Shown here piece after piece: positions 16,787 through 25,130 of a DNA stretch of 64,000 nucleotides. The stretch lies in NCBI RefSeq assembly GCF_013300725.1, contig NZ_JAAIMM010000018.1, positions 1 through 64,000 of the forward strand, given 5' to 3'. The DNA is from Allocoprococcus comes. GTDB taxonomy: Bacteria > Bacillota > Clostridia > Lachnospirales > Lachnospiraceae. The notes beneath the pieces were generated by a model. It worked only from the letters and a program-made list of their open reading frames with translations, had not been told where the DNA came from and searched no databases. The translations under genes and the position numbers were made by a program. Within the stretch, counting starts at the first letter, position 1. Each line of letters opens with the position of its first letter.

Positions 16787-17224
16787 ATGAAATATAAGCT
16801 CATTATCGATAAAAACGCAGAAGAAGAAATTATAGCAGTCGTTCATGCACCTTCTTCTCTGACACAGCAAATCGAGAATCTTGTTTGTAGCTATTCCGGT
16901 GAGGACTACATTATGGGATACAGGGATGACGAGATGCGGAAACTGGCATTTTCAGAAATCGAATGTATTACCATTCTGAACAGAAAAGTAATTGCCATTG
17001 ATATAGGTGGTAACCACTTTTCACTCAAGGACAGGCTTCGTGACTTGGAAGGTATCCTACCCTCTTACTTTATCCGCATTAACAAATCTACCCTTGCCAA
17101 TGAACACCGTATTCTGCGATTTGATGCGGTGTTCAGCGGCGGTGTGGATGCCGTATTTCAATGTGGCTATAGGGAATATGTTTCCAGACGCTGCTTTGCG
17201 GAAATCAGAAGGAGGTATGAATGA
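16787..17224 (+). CDS. LytTR DNA-binding regulator without receiver domain
   Basis: The 145-residue protein has a short N-terminal region and a LytTR DNA-binding domain from about residue 45 onwards (AFSEIECITIL, FIRINKSTLANEHRILRF, then GYREYVSRRCFAEIRRRYE). There is no receiver domain, so it is not an ordinary response regulator. It overlaps the DUF3021 gene by 4 bp. Such LytTR-plus-membrane-inhibitor pairs (HdrRM and BrsRM of Streptococcus mutans are the studied examples) control their own operon. It probably activates the promoter at 15256-15305. Confidence 0.9.
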   Translation: MKYKLIIDKNAEEEIIAVVHAPSSLTQQIENLVCSYSGEDYIMGYRDDEMRKLAFSEIECITILNRKVIAIDIGGNHFSLKDRLRDLEGILPSYFIRINKSTLANEHRILRFDAVFSGGVDAVFQCGYREYVSRRCFAEIRRRYE

Positions 17225-17661
17225 ATATGAAAAAGTTTGTTTTGGAGTTTTTGCGCCGAGGGTTTGCAGCTTGCGGCATGGGTCCCATCATTTTAGCGAT
17301 ACTCTATCTGATTTTGCAACAGACCGCTGCCGTAGAGACTCTAACCGTAAATCAGGTCTGCATTGGAATCTTTTCAATAACCGCACTTGCTTTTATTGCA
17401 GGAGGTATGAACGCCATTTATCAAATTGAACGGTTGCCCTTGATGGTGGCAATTTTGATTCACGGCAGCGTTTTATATATCAGCTATCTCGTCACTTATT
17501 TGCTTAACGATTGGCTGGATTGGGGTGTAATGTCCATCGTAGTTTTCTCGGCTATTTTTCTTGTGGGCTATATCGTGATATGGGCGCTCATTTATTCAAT
17601 AACCAAAAACAGAACAGAAAGGCTCAATGAAGCGCTAAAGCAGAAACAACAGAATCCATAA
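17221..17661 (+). CDS. DUF3021 membrane protein, likely LytTR inhibitor
   Basis: The 146-residue protein has four predicted membrane helices and a cytoplasmic basic C-terminus (KNRTERLNEALKQKQQ). Length and layout match DUF3021. In LytTR regulatory systems the membrane protein holds the LytTR factor inactive until a signal arrives; the 4-bp overlap with the LytTR gene supports that pairing here. It is the last gene of the four-gene operon and is followed by a strong bidirectional terminator. Confidence 0.85.
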   Translation: MNMKKFVLEFLRRGFAACGMGPIILAILYLILQQTAAVETLTVNQVCIGIFSITALAFIAGGMNAIYQIERLPLMVAILIHGSVLYISYLVTYLLNDWLDWGVMSIVVFSAIFLVGYIVIWALIYSITKNRTERLNEALKQKQQNP

Positions 17662-17668
17662 ATCAGAA

Positions 17669-17716
17669 AAACCGCTGCAACTTCCATCCGACAAGGGATG
17701 AAAATTGCAGCGGTTT
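17669..17716. terminator. Bidirectional terminator between convergent transporter operons
   Basis: A perfect 12-bp stem AAACCGCTGCAA (17669-17680) and TTGCAGCGGTTT (17705-17716) is flanked by A and T tracts. It separates the plus-strand LytTR operon from the minus-strand ABC operon. Confidence 0.85.
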
Positions 17717-17718
17717 CT

Positions 17719-18510
17719 TTATGCGGAATGAATATCTTTTCGGGTGTATTTCCAATAGGCAGCAACAATTCCCACCGTCCCGAATATAAGACCAATTGCA
17801 ATTAAAGTACCATCTAAATACCCGTTGCTCACAATGTCAGCGCCCTCACAATATCCGAAAGGTGTTATGTATTTCAAGAACTCCGCAACTTCGGCGATGT
17901 TGGCGACCAGGTTCATAAAATACATCATCACCGCAATGCCAAGTCCCACGCCAGTGCTTCCTTTGCGTAGAAATGCAGAGATACCAAAGCAAATGCCCGC
18001 CAATTCAATTTGAAGCAGATAGTAAGCAAGATGCAACAGATTTATTTCTTCCCAGGGAATCTCCTCCCCGATTATAACCATGGAGCCGACGGAAATGGCA
18101 TAAATAATTAGATTCAACGCTGTTATTTGAATCAGAACAGCAATCAGTTTTTCCGTAATGATTTTGACACGGCTGACAGGATGGGTCAGAAGAAATTCGG
18201 CAGTCCGCTCCTTCTCCTCTTTACTGAGAATGCCTACGGCACAAAGCGCAGCATAAAATGCACCGCCAAGTCCCAGCACATTTCCGCACTCAATGGCATA
18301 GAAGCCGACCAGTGTGCCGAAATTCAGGCGATCCATACCAAAGGCCGCAGTAAAAGAACCCATAGAGGCAAATACATCACTGATGCCATCCATTTCCCCT
18401 TTCATTTCCGGGAACAAAAACACGCAAACTGCAAGCAGCATGGCGATTGCCGCTGTCCATATCAAAAAGGAATTTTTTCCTTGCTTTAATTCGTGCTTTA
18501 CAATCGTCAT
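17719..18510 (-). CDS. ABC-2 type transporter permease
   Basis: The 263-residue membrane protein has about six membrane helices: one near residues 17-35, one around 55-95, the segment TAEFLLTHPVSRVKIITEKLI typical of ABC-2 permeases, and several C-terminal helices. It overlaps the upstream ATPase gene (18507-19388) by 4 bp and would form an exporter with it. The TetR-type repressor gene upstream probably controls the pair. The substrate is unknown. The stop lies 3 bp from the shared terminator. Confidence 0.88.
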   Translation of the reverse strand: MTIVKHELKQGKNSFLIWTAAIAMLLAVCVFLFPEMKGEMDGISDVFASMGSFTAAFGMDRLNFGTLVGFYAIECGNVLGLGGAFYAALCAVGILSKEEKERTAEFLLTHPVSRVKIITEKLIAVLIQITALNLIIYAISVGSMVIIGEEIPWEEINLLHLAYYLLQIELAGICFGISAFLRKGSTGVGLGIAVMMYFMNLVANIAEVAEFLKYITPFGYCEGADIVSNGYLDGTLIAIGLIFGTVGIVAAYWKYTRKDIHSA

Positions 18511-19388
18511 ACTCTATCACCGTCCTTTTCATAATAATGCAGGAAGATTTCCTCCAGATCAGGCTCCGAAATATGGATGTCCAAGATGTTTCCGTCCGAA
18601 AGCTGCCGAAGCAATTGGTTTATATCGCCGCCGAATAGGAAGCTGGTGATTCCGTCTACCGTAACCTGATCCCGAATCCCGGTCAAATCCGTCAGGTCAA
18701 CAGTTCCCCGCAGAGACACTCGCTTGGCATTTGTTTTTGCCAAAGTATCCACACTGTCGCAAGCAATTATTCTGCCTTCCCGAATAATGGCGGCACGGGA
18801 GCAATTATGCTGTACTTCGGATAGAATATGGCTGGAAAGAAATACGGTTGTTCCCTGACTGCTGCGCTCCCGGATGATTTCAAAAAATTCACGCTGCATA
18901 AGCGGATCAAGACCACCGGTGGGTTCATCCAAAATCAAAAGTTCCGGACGATGCTGCAAAGCACAGATGATGGCGACTTTCTTTCGATTGCCAAAGGATA
19001 ATTCGTCCACCTTTCGGTTTCTATCCAACTGCAAACGCCCACAGAGGGATTTGCTTTCGGCTGCACAATTCTTTTTGCGCAGGTCGGCAGATAATTTCAA
19101 GATGTCCTTTACCTTCATGCCGGGATAAAAAATCGCTTCTGACGGAAGATACCCAACCTTCTGCAAAACAGCTTCTTTATTCTTTACCGTGTCCATACCG
19201 AAAATCTGAGCACTGCCTTTTGTGGGGGATACCAGTCCCAGCAGGGTACGAATGGTGGTAGATTTTCCCGCACCATTTGGCCCGATAAAACCGAACACTT
19301 CGCCCTGCTCCACAGACAGATTCAGTTCCAAAACACCTCTGGATTTCCCGTAATATTTGGTTAAATTCTCCGTTTTAATTGCTTCCAT
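18507..19388 (-). CDS. ABC transporter ATP-binding protein
   Basis: The 293-residue ATPase has Walker A GPNGAGKST near residue 37, signature-like LSFGNRKKVAII (LSFGN, not LSGGQ), Walker B LLILDEPTGGLD and switch His in LSSHILSEVQ. The C-terminal 80 residues form the accessory domain seen in multidrug-type ABC-2 ATPases. Five bases separate it from the TetR gene, so all three genes form one operon: TetR, ATPase, permease. Confidence 0.92.
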   Translation of the reverse strand: MEAIKTENLTKYYGKSRGVLELNLSVEQGEVFGFIGPNGAGKSTTIRTLLGLVSPTKGSAQIFGMDTVKNKEAVLQKVGYLPSEAIFYPGMKVKDILKLSADLRKKNCAAESKSLCGRLQLDRNRKVDELSFGNRKKVAIICALQHRPELLILDEPTGGLDPLMQREFFEIIRERSSQGTTVFLSSHILSEVQHNCSRAAIIREGRIIACDSVDTLAKTNAKRVSLRGTVDLTDLTGIRDQVTVDGITSFLFGGDINQLLRQLSDGNILDIHISEPDLEEIFLHYYEKDGDRV

Positions 19389-19393
19389 GATTT

Positions 19394-20005
19394 TTACTCC
19401 TTACGCAGATAGATGCTTTTCCAAAAGGCCAACAGTTTTGTGAAATCCTTTTCCATTTTCTCTATATCCACATTGCCTTGCTGCACCATTTCCCAAAGAT
19501 AACCCTCCGAAGCCCAATACATTTCCCGATACATCATAGGAATATCCAGTCCTGGTATAAATTGAGAGGGATCGAGGTTCAGGCGTGTTTTATCCGCTTT
19601 CAGATTGAAATACCTGTGATAGCTCTCCTGAATAGCTGCACTGATTCCTGCATCCTTTTCGTAAAATGCCTTGATTGTGAAGTTGCCCATATCCGGGTAC
19701 AAGCGGATGATTTCCATTTTTGCCCGCATACCTCGTTCCATGCTTTCAAACAGCTCCGTCTGTCCGTAGCATCCATATCTGGTCAGAAATTCAATTGTCG
19801 TTTCGGCGCATTTGTCCCACAGGAACAAGTACAACTCCTTCTTGTTGTGAAAATAATGGAACAGCAGAGATTTGCTGATTCCCGCCTCGGCAGCAATCTC
19901 ACTCATAGGACTGTTTTTGTACGAATTTTGTGAAAATACCCGGTAGCCCGCATTGATGATAGCTTGCTGCTTCTCTGGCGGCAGGGTATAAAAGCGTTCA
20001 TTCAT
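19394..20005 (-). CDS. TetR-family transcriptional regulator
   Basis: The 203-residue repressor has an N-terminal TetR helix-turn-helix: AIINAGYRVFSQNSYKNSPMSEIAAEAGISKSLLFHYFHNKKELYL. A helical ligand-binding domain follows. ATG 20005 was chosen for its GGAGG at seven bases. It heads the operon with the ABC genes at 18507 and 17719. An inverted repeat in its promoter (20029-20058) is the likely operator, so an inducer would release expression of the exporter. Confidence 0.92.
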   Translation of the reverse strand: MNERFYTLPPEKQQAIINAGYRVFSQNSYKNSPMSEIAAEAGISKSLLFHYFHNKKELYLFLWDKCAETTIEFLTRYGCYGQTELFESMERGMRAKMEIIRLYPDMGNFTIKAFYEKDAGISAAIQESYHRYFNLKADKTRLNLDPSQFIPGLDIPMMYREMYWASEGYLWEMVQQGNVDIEKMEKDFTKLLAFWKSIYLRKE

Positions 20006-20028
20006 CGTGTCACCTCCATAAACCGTTT

Positions 20029-20058
20029 CGGTCAAGCATATTCTAAATCCGTTGACCG
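20029..20058 (-). promoter_or_regulatory. TetR operator candidate
   Basis: CGGTCAA (20029-20035) and TTGACCG (20052-20058) are perfect inverted copies 16 bp apart. The minus-strand -10 candidate TAGAAT lies between the arms, 24-54 bp upstream of the regulator's start codon. Confidence 0.6.
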
Positions 20059-20116
20059 ATTTTGAGAAGACTGCTTGTAGAAATTTCGAAAATTTCCAAA
20101 ATCCCAGCAAAGGAAT

Positions 20117-20142
20117 AAAGGCACCGCCGAAGCGATGCCTTT
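20117..20142 (-). terminator. Terminator of the MerR-ABC operon
   Basis: AAAGGCA (20117-20123) pairs with TGCCTTT (20136-20142), with a GC-rich inner part. It lies 3 bp after the permease stop at 20146 on the minus strand. Confidence 0.75.
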
Positions 20143-20145
20143 AGC

Positions 20146-20916
20146 TCATAAATACTTCTTATTAAAGACAGGAAAGCTGATTGCCAAACAGACCACACTC
20201 AAAAGAACGGTGATGTAAATTGCCGTAACATATGACCGTGCCTCCACCGTTCCGTAAATGAGGGAATTTCCGTCCATCAACAGAGTAGGAAGATATTCCT
20301 TTGCTTTCGGGATTAGGCCAATCAAATACGATACCAGAACTGTACAGCCTGTTCCGGCAAGCACACCCGTGTTTGAGTTGGACAACGTGGAAAACAGCAC
20401 GGTCAAAGCTACCACCAATGATCCGAACAGCCACCAGCAAATGACAGAAAAAAATAAATTCTGCGCTATGGAATTATCCCAGAAATAAGTGTTGTAGCCA
20501 AAGGTGATAGTGAAGCAGAACCAATAACAAACTGTCCAGAACAGAGTCAAAATGATTGCTTTGGAAATCACTACCTTATGCCGGTCGAGTCCTTTTGTCA
20601 GAGCAAGCACCAAAGTGCCTGACTGATATTCTTTCGTAAAGATGCTGCTTTCAAGCAATATAAATGCAATCAGTCCCATCGGAGCATTTTTGAAGAACTG
20701 CACCCATGAATCCATTGCGCTTACCGTAACAGCCGTAACCGTCATACCGCTTGCTTCAAGAGAATCCGCCATCATTTCAATCAGCCAAGGCGTCAGTTTT
20801 GCAACAGCAGGATTCATGATACCAAGCAAAATGAAGATTATGACAAGAATCAACAGTCGCCCTGATCGCACCTGTTCCATCCATTCTTTTTTCATAAAGG
20901 CAAGTAAAGATTTCAT
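20146..20916 (-). CDS. ABC-2 type transporter permease
   Basis: The 256-residue membrane protein begins with an amphipathic helix carrying the motif FMKKEWMEQVRSGRLL, then shows about six membrane segments. The motif ESSIFTKEYQSGTLVLALTKGL after the second helix is characteristic of ABC-2 permeases of the NatB/gliding type. It overlaps the ATPase gene at 20913 by 4 bp. It is the last gene of the operon MerR, PLD-N membrane protein, ATPase, permease. Confidence 0.9.
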   Translation of the reverse strand: MKSLLAFMKKEWMEQVRSGRLLILVIIFILLGIMNPAVAKLTPWLIEMMADSLEASGMTVTAVTVSAMDSWVQFFKNAPMGLIAFILLESSIFTKEYQSGTLVLALTKGLDRHKVVISKAIILTLFWTVCYWFCFTITFGYNTYFWDNSIAQNLFFSVICWWLFGSLVVALTVLFSTLSNSNTGVLAGTGCTVLVSYLIGLIPKAKEYLPTLLMDGNSLIYGTVEARSYVTAIYITVLLSVVCLAISFPVFNKKYL

Positions 20917-21812
20917 TTCTCCACCACCTCCATAAACAAAGTTTCAAGTGTAGGTTCAACCCGTTCTATTTTCAGCAGACGGATACGATTATCCGTAACA
21001 AAGCGCAGTATGTCAAACAGGGTGTGATCGTTCTCACGGAAAGAGGCTGTATTCATGCCGGATTTTTTCAGTCCCGCAAATACGTTCATAAGCAGTTTCA
21101 GTTCTTCCTCGTTTCCTGTTTCAAGAACATACTCCTCTGTACGGTATTGGGATTTTATATCTGACAGTTTCCCCTGGATGTTCACTACACCGTCATTTAA
21201 AAATGCCACATCGGTGCAGATGCGCTCCACATCAGACAGAATGTGTGTGGAGAATAAGACGGTCGTCTGTTCTCTAACTGCCATCAGAATATCCAGTATT
21301 TCTTTTCGTCCCACAGGATCAAGGGCAGAGGTGGGTTCATCGCAGATGAGCAGCTTCGGACGGTTTAAGAGTGCCTGGGCAATTCCAAGCCGTTGTTTCA
21401 TACCTCTGGAAAAACCTTTGATTCGATGTTTTTCATTGCCAAGCCCAACAAGTTTCAGAAGCTCATTGCTTCTGCTTTTGATTTCAATTCTGCTCATTCC
21501 GGTGATCTCACCGCAAAAAGAGAGATATTCCGGTGCTGTCATAAATGGATAGAATTCCGGTACATCGGGTAGATAACCAATGTGTCTGTTTGTTGCCGTC
21601 TGTCCATAAACAACCTTTTCTCCTGATACCAATATCTCGCCGCCATCTGCTTTGAGAAGTCCAAGTATCGTTTTCATGGTGGTTGTCTTACCAGCTCCGT
21701 TTTTACCAATAAACCCGAAAACGCTGTATTCGGGAACAGACAGATCGAGCCCCTTCAGAACCGATTTGTCCCCGAAGCGTTTCTGAAGATTTGTTATTGC
21801 CAGCATGTCCAT
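20913..21812 (-). CDS. ABC transporter ATP-binding protein
   Basis: The 299-residue ATPase has Walker A GKNGAGKTT, signature FSRGMKQRLGIAQ, Walker B LLICDEPTSALD and switch His in FSTHILSDVE, followed by an accessory domain of about 80 residues. ATG 21812 was chosen because GGAGG lies seven bases upstream, and it overlaps the stop of the preceding small membrane gene (TAATG). It powers the permease encoded at 20146. Regulation by the membrane-bound MerR encoded at the head of the operon is likely. Confidence 0.92.
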   Translation of the reverse strand: MDMLAITNLQKRFGDKSVLKGLDLSVPEYSVFGFIGKNGAGKTTTMKTILGLLKADGGEILVSGEKVVYGQTATNRHIGYLPDVPEFYPFMTAPEYLSFCGEITGMSRIEIKSRSNELLKLVGLGNEKHRIKGFSRGMKQRLGIAQALLNRPKLLICDEPTSALDPVGRKEILDILMAVREQTTVLFSTHILSDVERICTDVAFLNDGVVNIQGKLSDIKSQYRTEEYVLETGNEEELKLLMNVFAGLKKSGMNTASFRENDHTLFDILRFVTDNRIRLLKIERVEPTLETLFMEVVEK

Positions 21813-22015
21813 TACGCATCCTCCTTGCCGAGCAGGAAGTACATGATAGGCCCGACAAAGTTCATCAACACGATGGTAATGATGAGCCACAGCGTGCGAT
21901 TGCCTCGTTTATAATTCTTGTGGGTCAAGATGTGATGCAGAGTATAGCCGAGCAATGCAAATTCTGCAATGACCAACGGGATCAAAAATGGGAGAAATTC
22001 CATAATCTTATCCAT
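21812..22015 (-). CDS. PLD nuclease N-terminal-like small membrane protein
   Basis: The 67-residue protein has two membrane helices and the motif NRTLWLIITIVLMNFVGPIMYFLLGKEDA, which matches the PLDc_N family (a two-helix membrane domain, no nuclease activity of its own). ATG 22015 follows GGAG. It overlaps the upstream MerR gene by 8 bp and the downstream ATPase start by 1-3 bp, so the four genes are tightly coupled. It may be an accessory subunit of the exporter. Confidence 0.85.
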   Translation of the reverse strand: MDKIMEFLPFLIPLVIAEFALLGYTLHHILTHKNYKRGNRTLWLIITIVLMNFVGPIMYFLLGKEDA

Positions 22016-22739
22016 TCTCTTTCTCCTTTCCGTAGGTTTCCACACAGAAGCCGTGATAACCGCAACAGGTACAGGTCAGTTTACGGAGTGTCGGCGTGTG
22101 TCTTGCCCAAAACGCTTCCTTGAAGTTTGGCTTAAATACCTCGTGGCACTGCGGACAGATATATACTACCCGTTTGAAATAGAAGTTTGATACCCATACG
22201 GCATAGGGAATTGCCACAAACCAGTACGCAGCAAACGGCCACCAAATTCCCATAGTGATCCACAGAACAATCGATGTCCACTGGATAATGCCAAGCGGAA
22301 TTCCGGTTATGAGCAGAATGGCATGGAGCTTTTGCATATTCTTTTTGTTTTCCATCGCATAAGCTATATCACCGATAGATTCAACAGAGAAATTATCAAT
22401 GCCTCTTAGCTCTTTTTTGATGCCATCAAGTATAGCAAGTTTTTCTTGCCGTTCGCTTACTTCCTCACGAAGCGCCTGTTCCTGCTGTTCCAGCAAAACA
22501 GATATGACACTGCCTGGATCATCTTCGGACAGCAACTCGCCAATGTTGTTAATAGATATTCCGGCATCTCGTAAAAAACAAATGATCTTCATTCGCTTCA
22601 GATCCTGTTCGGAATAAAGCCGCCTACCACCCTCCGACAGCTCGCTGGGAACGAGAATGTTCCTCGAATCGTAATACTGCACTGTCCGAACAGATACGCC
22701 ACAAAGCTTTGCAATTTCTCCTGTTGTGTATTTTGACAT
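22008..22739 (-). CDS. MerR-family regulator with membrane helices and zinc ribbon
   Basis: The 243-residue protein starts with a MerR winged helix (TTGEIAKLCGVSVRTVQYYDSRNILVP, then GGRRLY) and a coiled coil at about 85-120. Residues about 135-185 form two or three membrane segments rich in Trp and Ile. The C-terminal 50 residues carry CPQC and CTCCGYHG, a zinc-ribbon-like pair. So a DNA-binding head appears to be tethered to the membrane. ATG 22739 was preferred to GTG 22748 because GGAGG lies eight bases upstream. The promoter has the 19-bp MerR spacing. It leads the PLD-N and ABC genes. Confidence 0.88.
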   Translation of the reverse strand: MSKYTTGEIAKLCGVSVRTVQYYDSRNILVPSELSEGGRRLYSEQDLKRMKIICFLRDAGISINNIGELLSEDDPGSVISVLLEQQEQALREEVSERQEKLAILDGIKKELRGIDNFSVESIGDIAYAMENKKNMQKLHAILLITGIPLGIIQWTSIVLWITMGIWWPFAAYWFVAIPYAVWVSNFYFKRVVYICPQCHEVFKPNFKEAFWARHTPTLRKLTCTCCGYHGFCVETYGKEKENG

Positions 22740-22763
22740 AGCTTTCACCTCCTTACGCCGCTT

Positions 22764-22794
22764 ATTTTACAACATTACGCAGCGTCACAAGCAA
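22764..22794 (-). promoter_or_regulatory. MerR-type promoter with 19-bp spacer
   Basis: On the minus strand TTGCTT (22794-22789) and TAAAAT (22769-22764) are 19 bp apart. The spacer holds ACGCTGCGTAAT (22785-22774), nearly the same as in the TipAS-MerR promoter at 13139-13169 and in the XRE operator at 6240-6251. Confidence 0.75.
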
Positions 22795-22898
22795 GACCTT
22801 ACGCAGGGGGATTTTTCTGAATATTAACTTTTTGTTCATATTCGGGTCTATCACAGATTTTAAGCCGCCCATAGGCTGAGCTATAGGCGGCTCCTAAA

Positions 22899-23147
22899 TC
22901 AACTGTCCAAACTTCTGTATTCAGTTACAGTTTTCAAATATACTTCAGGCTCGCCGTTCAGTATCAAGTCAGCATATCCAATCGGGTCATTGTAGATTAG
23001 ATAGTCCAGTTCTGACCGCTGATACATGTTGTCAGCAATCTCGTTCTCCACAGCGATAGTGTCAATCGCTATCATACTTCCATCAGCAAATTTCAGTTCC
23101 ACACAGGCAGTATCCATGTTAAACTCACAAGAAATCAATCTATCCAT
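22899..23147 (-). CDS. DUF6061-like small protein
   Basis: The 82-residue protein (core VELKFADGSMIAIDTIAVEN, then YQRSELDYLIYNDPIGYADL) is a small acidic protein that I associate with DUF6061, frequent in Firmicute mobile elements. It lies 24 bp downstream of the recombinase 2 stop, and on the tail-exchange model it is the gene next to the right end of element II. Its function is unknown. The start ATG at 23147 follows GGAGG. Confidence 0.75.
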   Translation of the reverse strand: MDRLISCEFNMDTACVELKFADGSMIAIDTIAVENEIADNMYQRSELDYLIYNDPIGYADLILNGEPEVYLKTVTEYRSLDS

Positions 23148-23171
23148 AAGAAACCTCCATTCTGCGGGATG

Positions 23172-25130
23172 TTAGATCATCCCAAAATATTTGAACGCTT
23201 CTCGGATTGCTTTCTCTTTTTCCGGCGGACACTGGGGCTGTCTGGAATCCTCGGATTTTGGCAGGTTATAGTTTTTTCCTACCTCAATCCCACATTTCCG
23301 CTTAATCTGTGAGATATAGAGGTTGGACACCTTTAATCCGGTATGCTCCAACACATACTCCTTGATCTGCGGATAGGTAGCTCCATCTTGGAACTCCGAC
23401 ATATCCATATCTTCCAAAGAGAACTCAACCCGAATCTTTCTCGAGTCGACCTCACCCTTGGAAAGCAAGACAACCGTCTCAACGGTACTTTCGTTGTCCC
23501 AACAAAGTTCCTGTGTCTCCCTGTCTCCGAAATACACCGGAAAACGGAACTTTATGTGCTTCAGGAATCTGCCATCTGGCTGCTCCTGCTCATAAATGTC
23601 CACCTGTTCCACAAAGCTGTTAAGAAATTCTTTCTTCTCCAGGTCGGTGAACTTATCATATAGTTTATCAAAATATAAAAGAAATTGATAGACGTTTTCT
23701 TCTGATATTTTCTGTTGCCGGATATTCAGCAGGCGATTCTTAACTTCTTCTATACTGTTCTCCACGCCTTCAATTTCATCATACAGACGGTATAACCTTG
23801 TCTCCATATCCTGATATTTCTTCTCATAAAATTTATCCATGATATCCAGGCTATCCATCTGCTGTCCGAGTCTTCCTTTTGCTCCGGTCAGCTGCCTGTG
23901 CTGTTTTTCCAGTCTTTCAATCTCTTTTTCTATTTCTTCTGTATCTATTCTTGAACCGATTTTATTCAGAATTGCTTCTTCAAATTTAGGATTCTTCACC
24001 AGCTTCCGAATAACTTCTTCCACTGCATTGTTAATCTTCTCCTCACTCCATTGTTTACGATATCCACATTTATGACCATCTACCAGGCGACGATGTTTGC
24101 AGGCATAATAGAAATAATCCTTATATAAAGTTCCGTCTTTCTTTTTCTTTCGGTTCACGTTTCCATACATACCACTTCCACATAATGGGCATCTCAATAT
24201 TCCGGATAAAATATGCTCATGATCCAGACTATGCGTCTTTTCATATTTCACACCTGTTTTTTCCCGTTTTTGATGTGCCAGCTCCCAATCTGTTTCTGAA
24301 ATAATCCCTTCGTGGATACCATCATGCAGCATATAATTTTCCTGTTTTACAATGCGATATTCATTTCTTGTTCCTGAAACTTTCTCGTTCTTCCTTCGTC
24401 CATAAGCCAACTTTCCACAGTATACCGGATTATCCAGAACGCCTTTTATAAACGAAGAAGCAAATGCGTCCAGTGTATTATTCTGTCGTTTTTTCTTTTT
24501 ATATCCATGCTGGTTCAGCCATGCGGCAATCGCAGAGATTCCCATATTGGTATGAATAAATTTGTCATAGATCAGACGAATAATCTCTGCTTCGTCCTCT
24601 GCGATCTGCAATTCTCCATTTACCAGCTCATAGCCATAAGGAGCAAACCCGCCGTTCCATTTTCCTTCCCTGGCTTTCTGCTTACGTCCTTCCATTGTCT
24701 GAACAAGGATATTCTCCCGTTCAATCTCTGCCACCGCAGACAGAACGGAAATCATCAGCTTTCCACTATCTTTTGAGCTGTCAATCCCATCTTCTACACA
24801 GATTAGATTCACTCCAAAATCCTGCATCCTCTGCAAAGAATTTAAAACATCTGCCGCATTACGACCGAATCTGGAAAGCTTAAACACCAATACAAACTGT
24901 ACCTCATCCGTTCCATTCTCAATATTATCCAACATTCTCTGAAATTCCGGTCTGCCCTCTACGCTCTTTCCAGACTTACCTTCATCTGAATACTCATTTA
25001 CGATTTCCATATTCTGAAATTCCGCATATCTCTTGAGTTTTTCTTTCTGAGCATCCAGACTGTAGCCATCTACCTGCATGGTTGTGGATACTCTGGTATA
25101 TATATCGCATTTAATCTTTTTATTCTTCAT
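23172..25130 (-). CDS. Large serine recombinase of element I (site-specific integrase)
   Basis: The 652-residue recombinase has the catalytic motif YTRVST (Ser15), SRFGRNAADVLNSLQ, a recombinase domain, a zinc ribbon (CPLCGSGMYGNV, later Cys and His), and a coiled coil rich in Glu and Arg. VETVVLLS begins at residue 550, followed by 95 residues with TYPQIKEYVLEHTGLKV, LYISQIKRKCGIEVG and a conserved NYNLPKSE end. From the TY motif onwards about 51 of 69 residues match the RlmD tail. ATG 25130 was chosen for its GAGG at six bases. On the tail-exchange model only the part before codon 550 belongs to element I, and the tail belongs to element II. Confidence 0.95.
   Translation of the reverse strand: MKNKKIKCDIYTRVSTTMQVDGYSLDAQKEKLKRYAEFQNMEIVNEYSDEGKSGKSVEGRPEFQRMLDNIENGTDEVQFVLVFKLSRFGRNAADVLNSLQRMQDFGVNLICVEDGIDSSKDSGKLMISVLSAVAEIERENILVQTMEGRKQKAREGKWNGGFAPYGYELVNGELQIAEDEAEIIRLIYDKFIHTNMGISAIAAWLNQHGYKKKKRQNNTLDAFASSFIKGVLDNPVYCGKLAYGRRKNEKVSGTRNEYRIVKQENYMLHDGIHEGIISETDWELAHQKREKTGVKYEKTHSLDHEHILSGILRCPLCGSGMYGNVNRKKKKDGTLYKDYFYYACKHRRLVDGHKCGYRKQWSEEKINNAVEEVIRKLVKNPKFEEAILNKIGSRIDTEEIEKEIERLEKQHRQLTGAKGRLGQQMDSLDIMDKFYEKKYQDMETRLYRLYDEIEGVENSIEEVKNRLLNIRQQKISEENVYQFLLYFDKLYDKFTDLEKKEFLNSFVEQVDIYEQEQPDGRFLKHIKFRFPVYFGDRETQELCWDNESTVETVVLLSKGEVDSRKIRVEFSLEDMDMSEFQDGATYPQIKEYVLEHTGLKVSNLYISQIKRKCGIEVGKNYNLPKSEDSRQPQCPPEKEKAIREAFKYFGMI
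23460..23483 (-). other. Putative att site (recombinase 2 codons 550-557)
   Basis: The bases encode VETVVLLS, the same residues in the same frame as rlmD codons 459-466. This is the inferred boundary between elements I and II. It differs from the rlmD copy at several third positions, so homologous recombination between them is unlikely. Confidence 0.55.

Larger units (their letters stand above)
4337..23483. mobile_element. Element II: MobV-type integrative and mobilizable element in rlmD array
   Basis: About 19.1 kb lie between the att motifs at 4337-4360 and 23460-23483. The element carries its own large serine recombinase at one end and the 3' tail of the neighbouring recombinase gene at the other. 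It has a MobV relaxase with adjacent oriT, a primase-helicase pair and cargo: a MarR-flavodoxin operon, three ABC-2 transporter modules and several regulators. No conjugation (VirB4/VirD4) genes were seen, so it is mobilizable rather than self-transmissible. Borders are inferred from the repeated motif and in-frame tails. Confidence 0.7.

Noticed and set aside
4013-25130. Recombinases as two copies from one duplication event
   Set aside because: The two proteins share layout but differ through much of their length and in their tails. The neighbouring relaxases, oriTs and cargo are unrelated, so independent integrations fit better.
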